From Pelecanus crispus (lineage: Eukaryota > Chordata > Aves > Pelecaniformes > Pelecanidae), in contig NC_134652.1 in NCBI RefSeq assembly GCF_030463565.1, forward strand, positions 20,251,397 through 20,315,396: 64,000 nt of DNA. Reading direction: 5' to 3'. Positions 42,311 to 53,323 of the stretch are shown piece after piece; positions within the stretch are counted from its first letter, which is position 1, and every line of letters begins with the position of its first letter. Made by a program: the position numbers and the translations under genes. The notes below the pieces were generated by a model. It was not told the DNA's origin, made no database searches, and saw nothing but the letters and a program-made list of their open reading frames with translations.

Positions 42311-45138
42311 TCCCTATCCTGAACGGCCCTGATACTTCTTCTGGGATATTAACATAATTAATTTCCAGGAGAATACTTAGCCCCTTGCAGGACTTAACCA
42401 GGCGCGTGATAATATACTTAGACATGTGCCTACAACACCACCTGGCCCTACAGGAAATTTTGTGTTCACAGGCAGGCAGAGTTCAGGAAACTGCTCAATG
42501 AAAAGAAAAAAAAAATGCTAAAAGATAACAGCGAGTATTATCCTTATTTTGAACTTTCTGATAGTTTGCCACTATCTGATTTATTGAGGTGTTCTGTTTA
42601 ATACCTCTAGGAGTAAGTTGTTAATTAGGTATTTGGGATGAGTTTGGGTTTGTGTGATAGCCTTTTGACTGAATTGATTTCATTAAGCTAACAAGCAGGT
42701 TAGGGTAGCTGAGTCTGTTGTTGTAAGTCCCCTCCTGCGGTGGCAATGAGGAAACATTTCCATTAGCGCTGGGAAATTTGAGGATAGCGTGAAACCTAAT
42801 GAAGTGAAACAGGATTGCATTTTGCTCAGAGTGATTCTATCATGCCTCAGTTAGGGCCGTATTATTACTCGCCTCAAATCATTAGCTGTTACTGTCTTTT
42901 ACGTGATTTTTTTTAGCTGTATATTGTTCATCTTTTTAATGTGCTTTTTGTTTTAGATTTTTTTCACTTGCATTATATTTCATTTTTACTTTTCCATCTT
43001 TTGCAACAGTGTAACAGAAGCTGTATTTTAATGGAAGGTTTCTCAGGGCTTCCCTTAAAGGTTTCCGTGTTAATGTCCTTAAGATTCAGTCCTTAACTTT
43101 TGCCTTAAACGCAAGTTGGAAAGCGATGATGAAAGACAATATAGCACAGTGTGCAACGTTATTTTACAAAGCTTTATCAGAATTGATTTACCTGATATGT
43201 AAAGGGGGAAACACTCAGAAACCTGATTTTCCCCCAGCTTGCGTATTCACTATAGCTACATGCTGTATTTCGTTTACCTAACGAGTGGCTTGCTGCACAG
43301 ATCTCCTCGCTGCCTGGATTTGCTGGGTTGGTTCTTGCCCGTGACTGCACGGAAGGGGACTAAGAGACCCTCAGGGATCCCTTCCAGATCCGTGTTCCCT
43401 GGCCAAGATCCTACGGACTGGGCACAGGGAGGGGGGGAAGATTTTTCAGATGTTTTGATGCAAACACAATTATTTCCTCAGGGAGAAATTTGGCATGCAT
43501 TTCCTTAGAGTGCCGTGCTTGCGTAAGCAGCCCCCTGCCACCCTCTGAGCTGTACTAGCACAACCATTTGTGGGGCTGGTGGTGAACCACGTCGGGGAAC
43601 CGCCACGCGTTCAAAAGCGCCTTGTCTTCTTTGGTTATCGATTGCTTTTAGCTCTAATCTGTCTGACTGTGTGGCTGCTGCGTCAGGGCTGAGAAGGTGG
43701 CCTGGGAGGAGGGAACGTGTGGCAGGGAGCAGGAGGTAAGGGCTGTTTCTGCCGGCATTGCTGCTGCTGAAAGAAGTGATTTCTTATCAGGTTGGGGTCA
43801 GTAGTAGATGACGTGGTTATGGCAGTTGCTTGGAAAATGTAGCTGAATGCTCAGGTACCTCAATGCAGTTGTGTGCACATGCAGTTAGCTCTATACATGA
43901 AGAACTGATTCTGTATTTCTGTTGTAATTCTGAGTTTTCACCTAATGATTTTACTTTTGTGATGTATAGCTATGCGTTTGCATAACTTCAGGATACGTTT
44001 CCTATACTGCGCTCTCTTGCAGTGTGAGGGTTTCAGAAGCCCATTTTTCTGGAAAATAGACTTAGGCATCATAAGGGTATGAATTTTATTAATCAGATTA
44101 TATGCAGCTGGATAGGTGGATGCCTAAAATTCTAAAAGGAAAGATTAAACCACCCCTGAGAGGGTGTCTGTAATCGTAGAGAGCATAATTGTCACCTGCA
44201 TGCAATTTACTCTCTTTTACATGCATGTATAATGTTAAATATACTTTTGACTGTAGCATAGACCTGCTGTTAAGTTCTGAATGGCAGAGGTGATTAGGCA
44301 AATAGGACTGTTTTAATTGGCATGGTGAGACTGAAAAGTCAGTGGAGCATAAGCTTTCTATAATCTGCTATAACTTATTTCAGTCTGGAGACCATTGATG
44401 CTTTTGTGCATAGTTTTAGGACTTGTTCTCATTCTTACTTTAGACACTTTGTTTCTCTGTCATGATCCTGTTGTAGCCAGTGAGAAAACACGTCCAGCAC
44501 ATCAACTTGTGTATAGTGTGTGTGCATTTAGAGAATGATGGTACACTTTCTTGTTCACAGAACTCGGAGTAATTACTTGCTATTACAGTCTTTATTCAAC
44601 AGAGAAAAATCACAGAGTTTTTTCTTCTAACCTAAACCAAGAAACTGTATTAGAGTTAAGAAAAATGTTACCTTTACTGTTTTTCCTGTGGTGGGTCACT
44701 ACAACTGCACTTTGGATTATCTTCTTAGAGTCTCATGTAGATTTTAAAGCAGATTTAAAAAAACAAAAAAACCTTCATTTTATCCATTCTTTCTAAAAGG
44801 AAGGAGGTTTCTTTCTAGCAGCCTTATGAGAGCCAAATACATATTTCATACGCTATATTGTTGCCTGTATTAATAGACATATATTGATGTGTATGTGAGC
44901 AGTAAAACTGCAAGCTACAGTTTGCCTGCCGGCGGTAGGCTCCCAGCCTGTGGAATGGAGAAATTTGGAAAGGTGTAATCCTTTAAAACCAAATCGAAGG
45001 CATCCAGGCTAATCACTCAATTTTTCTTCACTGAAAATGAAGGTGTGTTCAGTTTATGGAACTGCAAAGATAGTTTTGCGTTCCTCTCTGGAAGCTGCCT
45101 GCACTTGCTATGATGTGGTAAGCGGAAGAGCTGTTGCC
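42311..45138. other. unassigned, probably first intron of the downstream gene
   Basis: I see no exon or repeat. A donor-like GGAG|GTAAGG occurs near 43736 but has no supporting coding frame. If the CpG island at 41-42 kb is the SLC16A12 promoter, this is intronic. Confidence 0.45.
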
Positions 45139-45193
45139 AATAGAATTATAGAATTGTTTAGGTTGGAAAAGACCTTTAAGATCATCCAGTCCA
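45139..45193 (-). mobile_element. CR1 3'-tail scrap
   Basis: About 55 bp match the CR1 3' end in reverse (ATAGAATTGTTTAGG, then GGAAAAGACCTTTAAG and ATCATCCAGTCCA), the same subfamily form as the element at 595-1026. Similarity stops abruptly at 45193. Confidence 0.85.
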
Positions 45194-47241
45194 AAATAGG
45201 ACCGGATACCAATTCAGCTGCTCCGAATGAAGATACCTGGATGGAGACTTGTCTTTTTCTGGATTATCTCCTTGTGTCTCTTAGGCTTGTAGGACGCTGG
45301 ATGTAACTACATGAGGGGGAAGGTATGATCTCCCGAATACAAAATCTTTGGAGTTAAGGTCCCTCCTCCTTCTGCTTTTGGAAGAAGTGTTCTCCGTTTT
45401 CAGGCAGGGTGGTGCTTTATGCCCAGCTGCTCAGATGTCACCTGGCTGGCACGGTCATAGGCACCGTGGTAGTACAGATCAGGATCCCACAGGATGCAGG
45501 TGTAGCCAGGAGGCACATACAGTGTCTTTACTTTCACTGTAAAGGCAAAATCCGTCACTTTTGTCTCTGCAGCAGTTTAAGCTGTGCAGGCCCCTGAGGC
45601 AACGGATCATCGCTTCGGCAGCAAGATAACTTATTCAGTGGTAAGATTAGCCAGCAATTTGTGGCAGACCTTCCCCAGAGCCTGCGGCAGCTGGGAACTG
45701 TGGAACTGGCTTGAGGGAATGAGACAATATATTTTATTAGTGAGTTGGGATGAACTTAGTCTTCATCAGTAAAACTCTATCAGTTGCTCTGCATACAATA
45801 CAAAAGCCATTGGGTAGTTGGTTATCAGCTGCAGTTCAGTGTTGGAGAATTGCAGGTTATCCACAAAGCAGGATATTCTTGCTGCTTTTCCTTGGGACTG
45901 AAAACAAATGAAGCAGCACTTTTTGTTGTTGTTTGTGTGTCATATTTATCAGTTTCTGCTTGTTTCATTTGATGGGATAACAAAGTGAGAAGGCAGTACC
46001 TGAAGTGGTCTTCAGTGTTTGCTTTTGGACAACGTTACCTGTTTTCACTGAAGGATTGTTGGTCTCTTTTTTTCCTTTTCTGGTGTTTTATTGTAAGATG
46101 ATTTTCTGGGCTTTGGTGTGAATGCTGTCTCAGAGTGTTAGGTAAATAACAGAGAAGAATGAAGCAACCGTCTTTTTTATGTGTTGTATGTCTGGTCTGT
46201 GTTGGGATATACCTCCACACACGTATGCACCAGGAAACATGTTTGCAAGTTGATGCAAAGTGTGAGTTGGGTAATGCTACTTAAGTTAATAGAGTTAAAA
46301 TTAAAGTAAAACCGATACATCTGAGATAAACAGGGCTCCTTTTACTATTAAATATTATTTTCTTTAACTGTTCTGATTGTCACAAGAATCTATTCTGTTT
46401 CTGGGGAATATTGTCCTTGAATGCTTTTTGAATGGTAAGTACATTAGTTGCTGTCAGAGGATCATCATAACAGTGTCTAGAAATAATGGCCATGTACAGC
46501 CCTAGGCTATATGTGGGTATTCAGTTATAACGTACGTTATTGTTAACTCACTGGTAAGTTATTTATGGAGAACTGATTTGTCACCCTTTTCTTTCCAACT
46601 CTCCCAAGTTTTTTGTGCAATCTGGGAGGGAATGGGAATTATAAATTTTTCTTCTGCTAGATGAGAGCTGGCCTGTTCTTGTCAAGAGGAATGTCTCTTC
46701 TGGTCTTGACACTTGGTGATACCATCAAAATGATATCCATAGCTTGCGAAGAGATATGACCAAACTTCTAGGATTCCTCAGCTGTCTCAGTTTGCCAGTG
46801 TCCTTGCATACGCACACCGTTTATACTTCGTTTCTCCTGGGGTAAGAGTGTACCTAATGTTTGGAAGCTTCTCTTGAATTAATTTTAAGCATTAGGTAAG
46901 AGTGCTGATGAAAATATGGTAAAAGAAATTTCAGTTCTTGATTTTAAAGTTGGAAGCAAAGTTTCAGATAGGAGGCAAATAGAAGAAGAAAACATTGTCT
47001 TTGGATATTTCAAAAATGAAAGGTGTTTCCCAGCCATTGCAGAAGATCCTATAGGCAAGTTTTGAGTACAAAAACTGAGAAGATGTTTTAGCTAACAACC
47101 ACCAAACTTCTGCATCCCCTTTTCTGAATAGGACCTGAAAGTAGTTTTGAAGTTGGGAATTAAACTCTTCATCCTCAGCAGGACAGTGCTGAGCTCTTTC
47201 TTTCCCTTTGTTCAAGATGGAAACAGTCTCCTGTCTTTCAC

Positions 47242-47265
47242 TTTTTTTTTTTTTTTTTTTTTTTT
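47242..47265. repeat. poly-T run (T24)
   Basis: This is the longest homopolymer in the window. It shows no adjacent retrocopy hallmarks. Confidence 0.95.
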
Positions 47266-50200
47266 AAATTTCAAAGCTTGCTTCCTTCCTGCCTGCAGTT
47301 TCTGGATTTCTCCCAATGTGGATGTGATGAATCACATTTCCCAGATGTGAAATGCAAATGTGGGAAGTGGGGTCTTTCCCCTGCCTCTCTAGGGGTTTCT
47401 TGGAGTCTGTGGTGCTGTTGAGTTTCTTAATTAATATGTCCCTCCTCATTCAAATGAGGCTTGCCAAATTTCCTGCTGGCCACAGTGGTTTTGGGGCTGT
47501 TACAGTACTTAATAAGTCATGTCTTAGAGTGTTCATTGTACACGCATCTTAAACTTGGTTGCCTTTGAGAGCTTCTTGAAGACCACACAAAACTACTTAA
47601 GTTAGTCCATTGACATAGGCAAATACTTCCTCCTCCTGCCCATTTTAGGCCTTATCTCATCAAGTTGTTGTATCTGACAATTTCAAGCTCCTTCAACAGA
47701 GGAGTGTTTGGAGCTTGTTCAGGCAGCCTGCTGGTTGGTGCACAGCTGAGGCAACGGCTGTGCGCTGCTTGCCTGTGGTCACTGTCCCGGCTCCTCTCTG
47801 CTCTGTCTTCATTTGCTGATACTATGATGGACTATGTGATCCCACACAAAATTATATGCATTACTTGTATGCTTTCCCCAAGGTACCGGGGTATTTGGAT
47901 TGGTAATTTCTTGGCTTTGTGTTTGTTCCTCTCCTTTGGAGGCCCCTGTAATCAGCCCTTCAAGCTCATCCCCTTTATTTCCCCATAAAAGTCACTAAAA
48001 GAACAGGGAAAGGAAGAGCTGAAGTAAGAAAAGTCAAAACCAAAATGGTTCCACTTTCAAGGCATGTGCCAGCTTCACCTTTCTGTCAATGAAATGCTGC
48101 ATCCAGTTTCTTGGCTACTGAGGTTGAAATTTCCCGGGCCAGGGGCATCACACCCAGCCTTGCCTATGCAGGCATGGCTCAGCATCAGCATTCAATAAAT
48201 ATCCATAGTTGGTTTTCAAATGCATTGCAGCACTGAACTTGGTGGGAGCATAGGGGCTGCCTTTTTCATCATATGGGCTAACTTTTGAGTTTGTAACCTA
48301 ATGTTTTGAGTTGGTGTTTAAGGAATTGATTTGATGTGATATTCCCATTTGAATGTGCTGATATTGTTATGTTTCTCATTAGAAGCAGATTAGAAGCAGC
48401 TTTTAATTTTTTAGAGAAAAAAACATTTCTGGTGGTTCACTTTTTTTTTTTTTTAAGCATTGCAGCCTTCCAGATGAGATCCCAACAGTTTGGATAACAA
48501 ACCACTGCCTATCTCTTCTCAGCATGATCACATCTTGTGCTGCAACGTATTCCTGGAGAGTTCTCCCCCTATTGACTGTATCTGTTGGCAACCCTGCTTC
48601 ACCCAAATATCCCCTTAAATTACACTTTCTTCCATAAAGGCTTGAAAGTTACACTATCTGACCTGCTTGATCTAACAAACCAACAATACGTGTTTTGGAT
48701 AAAGCAAATAGGCATTTGGAAAGCTTCTTCATAAAGCACTCTCTGCCTGTTGACTCCCTTTTTCTCTCATTGCCAAACTGCTGTAATAGTGTTTCTTTAA
48801 TTAGTCTGAATGGTCCTTGGGGCAGCTATAGCATGATACCAGCAGTAACAAGCAAAAGTGCTTTTTTTGAAGGGACTGAAAAAAGTCCTCCTGTGGGCAG
48901 AGAGAATATTGAAATCAGCTGAGCAAGAAGAACCAGCTGAGAGGAGCAGCACTTCCCCTCTTGAAGGGGCTGAGTTAATACAAAGACCAGGTAATTTCTC
49001 CACTTGAGCGATATTAGTGCTGTGCTCCAGTAGCATCTGGGGCTTTTTGTATAAAAGCTGTTTTCATTATTGTGTTAAAAAATGAGTATTTTCTGTTTCC
49101 TCATCTAAAACAGTTCAGACTATTTCTCTGTGCATCTGATATTTTGTATTAAAAGTGGCCCAAATATTTAATTTGGGAAATGCAGCTGCCATAAAATACA
49201 ACTTGATGACAGCAGAGAAACTGGCATTGGATGAAGAATCTACTGAATGCAGCATCACAGCGGATCACAAAGGGCCCTCAAACTCGCAGCAAAAGTATGC
49301 AATTTGTGTCATTATGTATTGAAGGACCTGGCTTCCACCCTAAATATGTGAAAATCTCAGCAGTCAAACCAGGGTGTAATTGGAGAACAATTAAATTGGT
49401 CAGATTTCATTTTCTTTTTTGTAAGTTGACATGTGGCTGCAATGCTAATTGGCAGGGCAAAAAAGTTTTGTAGCAGAGACATCCCTGTGCATCCCAGCCA
49501 GAGCCAGCTTCCTGTAGAAAGCAAACACTGTTATTTCTATACCCCGTTCTTTAGCTCAGTGGTGCACAGCACAGATCCCAAGCTTTGAACGGTTACCATT
49601 TTGGTTTGCTTAGGGATCCAGATGCAGAGTATGTAGGGCAGTAGAGCAAGGCAGTGCAAAAGAGAACGGGAAATTTAGGATGAACTGTGACTCATCCCTG
49701 CCTGATCCAGCATCCTCTGCTCTTCATGAAGCCAGTGTTTCACCTCTTTCACGTTTGTGGTCAGAGCTCATTCTGTCAGTGCCCATTTAATTTAGCCTGA
49801 TAGAGTGGCAAGTTGGAAAGAATAAATAGAATTATCCCACACAGCTAGTTTATTCTTAATGAAGTTAATGGAGTGGAGAGTAATCTCCGGGGAGTTGCAA
49901 CCCACATGACATAACTCAGCATTTTGCCTATGGTGCAGGCTACATAGAAACAGCCCACACATGACTGATGGTAAAATGACACTTGTCAGAGTTTCCAAGT
50001 TCTACTTGTTTGCCAGAAAGGATGGGATAACAAAATACTTCAAGTAAGAGCTCTTGCATGGGCACCTCGGGCACAACAGCAGAGGTATTTTGCAGAGGAC
50101 TCCTTCAGTAGGCAACTTTACTCTTTTACTTTTATCCAAATGAGAAAGTAAATCTTGGGAGACAGTTGTGAAAACCTGGTACGCAAAGCTACTCCTTGGA

Positions 50201-51825
50201 CAAACTCCTTGAAAATTAAAAAATTTAGGTTTATTGCTCCTAGAGAATATAGCAAGTATGTAATGATGTCAATGTATCAATGCCTCCTGACAGGGAAGGA
50301 CTATGCAGTTGGGACTGAAGCACTAAATAAAAACTGTGTGGGGAAAAAATGAAAAAGAACCCAGAGGATGTGAAGGTGGTAACAGGCAGGATAATGTGTG
50401 AAACAAGTGGAGTGTGTTTTACGGTGGCTGTGAAGGAGGAAAAGGAAATCAGCTGGCATTTGAGGACTGATTAAAAGTTGATTGGGATTTTTTTTTTTCT
50501 TCAGGTGAATTTGGAAGTTTGTAGTAATTTAAAATTTATCAAATGCAACCTACCCTAATGTGAGATGCCTGCTCAAGAAGAAAAATGATCTAACAATGCA
50601 GGATTTGGAGCATGCAACAGAGCTTTGTTCAGGAAGGTTCATAGGTAGACATTGCTAGCAACATCTTTGAGCTGTTTTTCATGCTACCAACATACATAGG
50701 TGTTACTTAACTGGAAATGGAAACTTAGCTCAGTGAGAGATCTCAGCTGAGAAATAGGTATTAATTTAATTTGACCTTAATTTTTGTTTATCAGTTTTAA
50801 TGTGAGATCAAGATTATCCTTTTGTTATCATGGTGTCGATGAACTTATGGGTGAACCAACAGTTCCCTGTAACAACTGTTCTTTGGGATACTCCAGGTTA
50901 TTCTTTCAGGTAATTCAGACAATGCAATTTAAATAATGCTATCATAATAGTTATAGTTTATTCCTTAGATGGGGTGAATTTCCATTGTAAATAGAAGATG
51001 TTCTTGAAAAAAATCACTATGGCCTGTTCTCTTTCGTGGAAAAAACTTAATTTCACCTAGAGAAGATTTTAAGGAATATCATCTTCTGTGTATCAAGATA
51101 TAAACATTGGTTTTACACGTGATTTTTGTTGTCTGATCATTCCTGAGTTATTTTTTGCTTCTTCTGTCATCCATGTAATAAGCTGTTTAATGTGAAATTG
51201 ATCCCACTAAAAGGATTATTGATAATGGGATCTAGTTAAGGGACAATTAACAAGGTTGGCTGGAATAACAGGATAAGAGGATAACTGTTGAGTCCTCCTT
51301 TTAAGTGCTTGGTTTTTGGTTCCCAAGTTGACATGTGGTGAAACTTTGACCAAACGATACTCATATGACTGTCCAATCTGAACAGCTAGCAAATGCATTT
51401 CTTCATGATGGTTCCTTGACGAGTAATGTCAATAAGGAAGGTGAGATAGAGGAGCCAGGACTACATTTTTTTTTTTTTTTCAGCTTCCTCAGAACTCCTA
51501 TGGGGAGCCTGGTACCAGGTTGAAAGCCTATACTTATTTCTACAATCTTTTCCTGAATTTCTTAGCCAGGTCTTTGTTTTTACAAACTTTCTGATGTAGT
51601 GGTTTAAGCTGCTGTGATAAATGGCCTGCAGTTGGTCTGTAGGATCACATGAAGCAGCGGAGCCTGCATAGTTTGCTTCTGAAGTGTTTCCATTTGAGAG
51701 TTTGCTGATAGGAGTGTTCTATGGGAGATTTGGCAGGCTGGGCTGGTTCTGTGGTTGTAAATGCTCTGCTGCCCTCAGCTGCTATAATTAGGACTGGGTT
51801 TAATAGGAAGAAGAGATGGAGCATT

Positions 51826-51831
51826 TTTATT
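51826..51831 (-). terminator. AATAAA polyadenylation signal downstream of the minus-strand candidate exon
   Basis: TTTATT on the plus strand reads AATAAA on the minus strand, 46 nt past the TAA stop of the frame at 51877-52422. It is common by chance in AT-rich DNA but well placed for a terminal exon. Confidence 0.35.
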
Positions 51832-51876
51832 AATTCTTTTATGACAAATTCTTAGATAAATTTCTATTTTTTTTCC

Positions 51877-52422
51877 TTAGATAGCATCAGTCTCCTTCTC
51901 TCTTTTTTTCCTTTTCAAGTCCTTTAAAATTTCACCTTTTATGGGCTCTCTTATCATTGCTGTCTGACATTTAACAAGGTGACTCCCTAATGTTTTGTCT
52001 TGCTGCTCCATATGGGCTCTTTTCCTCTTTCTTGTATAGCTATCTGCCTTTTCAGTGTAGCTGTTGAAGAGAAGACAAACATGATACAATCTGGGGAAAG
52101 TGGTTTCCTGTGTTTCTACGTACTGTCTCATTACTCCTAATGTAATGCAAACTTCTCTTCTGTAAAATTTCTGCCATCCCTTACAGGTTAGTTTTCCTGC
52201 CAGAGGCACCCTTGGGTCCTTTGCTGCAGAGTCCTTGGTCTTGTGCTGTTTATGAGTTAAGCTAATCCCATGCTTCTTGTGGTCAGCATTTTTCAAGCGT
52301 TCTCTCCAATTATGTCTCCATTCCTTAAATGCAAACATAGGCATGTTTGAACACTTACTGTAATATTCTGCTTGCTGACGGTTCTGTGTGTCTATGGAGC
52401 CAAGAGGATACAAGCTGAGCAG
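51877..52422 (-). CDS. unidentified candidate terminal coding exon
   Basis: On the minus strand, a pyrimidine-rich tract leading to CCCATACAG (AG at 52424-52423) is followed by about 181 open codons and TAA. An AATAAA follows 46 nt later. The product is hydrophilic and very basic. It opens LLSLYPLGSIDTQ, has Trp/Arg/His-rich FKEWRHNWRERLKNADHKKH, a central GWQKFYRREVCITLG, and ends in a charged tail KDLKRKKREKETDAI. The first internal ATG is about 25 codons in, so if real it needs upstream exons to the right. I cannot assign a family. FKEWRH...RLK...H faintly recalls TTF-type zinc fingers of hAT-derived proteins, but the spacing and cysteines do not fit. It could still be a chance frame. Confidence 0.35.
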   Translation of the reverse strand: MLSLYPLGSIDTQNRQQAEYYSKCSNMPMFAFKEWRHNWRERLKNADHKKHGISLTHKQHKTKDSAAKDPRVPLAGKLTCKGWQKFYRREVCITLGVMRQYVETQETTFPRLYHVCLLFNSYTEKADSYTRKRKRAHMEQQDKTLGSHLVKCQTAMIREPIKGEILKDLKRKKREKETDAI

Positions 52423-52743
52423 CTGTATGGGAACACCAGAGAAAATGGAAATTAACTTCTAAAGAATTAAAATAGACAGAAATCTGGAGAGCAAAGGTAA
52501 AACATACTTAATAGGACAGGTAGATTTTTTTTTTCATGTTTCACTTACCAAAAAAACCCCCATTCTCTATGGAGAGAAATGTTTTTAACATAAAATTGAG
52601 AAACTGTATTTCTGGGCTGCAATACTAATTAGCAGAAGTACACCATTAAGTAGCATGGAAAGTTCCTGCTAATCATTCCTGAAAATAATGTAATTGAGCA
52701 GCTGCACCAGTATTCACTCAGCAGAGGGAACTTGAGGAGCTTT

Positions 52744-53318
52744 TGTCGTGGTTTAACCCCAGATGGCAACCAAGCACCATGCAGCCGCTCACTTGGGATG
52801 GGAGAGAGAATTGAAAGGGTAAAAGTGAGAAAACTTGTGTTTGAGATCAAGACAGTTAATAGGTAAAGCAAAAGCCACGCACACAAGCAAAGCAAAACAA
52901 GGAATTCATTCCCTACTTCCCATCAGCAGGCAGGCGTTCAGCCGTCTCCAGGAAAGCAGGGCTCCACCATGCATAATGGATACCTGGGAAGACAAATGCC
53001 ATCACTCCGGACGTCCCCCGCTTCCTTCTTCCCCCAGCTTTATATGCTGAGCATGATGTCATATGGTGTGGGATATCCCTTGGGTCAGCTGGGGTCAGCT
53101 GTCTCGGCCATGTCCCCTCCCAGCTTTTTGTGCACCCCCAGCCTACTCGCTGGTGGGGTGGGGTGAGAAGCAGGAAAAGCCTTGACTCTGTGTAAGCACT
53201 GCTCAGCAGTAACTAAACCATCCCTGTGTTATCAACACTGTTTCCAGCACAAATCCAAACCAGCCCCATACTAGCTACTATGAAGGAAATTAACTCTATC
53301 CCAGCCAAAACCAGCACA
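52744..53318 (-). mobile_element. second solo LTR, related avian ERV subfamily, with target-site duplication
   Basis: The ends are TGTCGTGGTTTAACCCC and CAAAACCAGCACA, flanked by the identical 5-bp repeat GCTTT (52739-52743 and 53319-53323). It is alignable with the LTR at 12431-12986 in the promoter part and both ends. It diverges through the middle, where it lacks the TAA microsatellite and carries a different GC-rich insert. On the minus strand the TATA-like CATATAAAGC near 53036-53045 is kept, but the CRE is decayed to TGACATCA. No internal retroviral sequence remains. Confidence 0.87.
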
Positions 53319-53323
53319 GCTTT

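Larger units (their letters stand above)
45194..51873. other. unassigned stretch
   Basis: I recognise no coding exon, RNA gene or transposon. Simple tracts include a T24 run at 47242-47265 and T-runs near 48440 and 51465. Open frames are short and scattered. Confidence 0.5.

Noticed and set aside
51877-52422. Reading the candidate exon as a TTF-type zinc finger or hAT transposase remnant
   Set aside because: The W/H/L spacing is only loosely similar, the required cysteines are missing, and no transposase block follows.
12431-53318. The two LTRs as ends of one very large provirus
   Set aside because: Each has its own perfect 5-bp target duplication, the sequences differ in the middle, and PANK1 lies between them. 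They are two independent solo LTRs.
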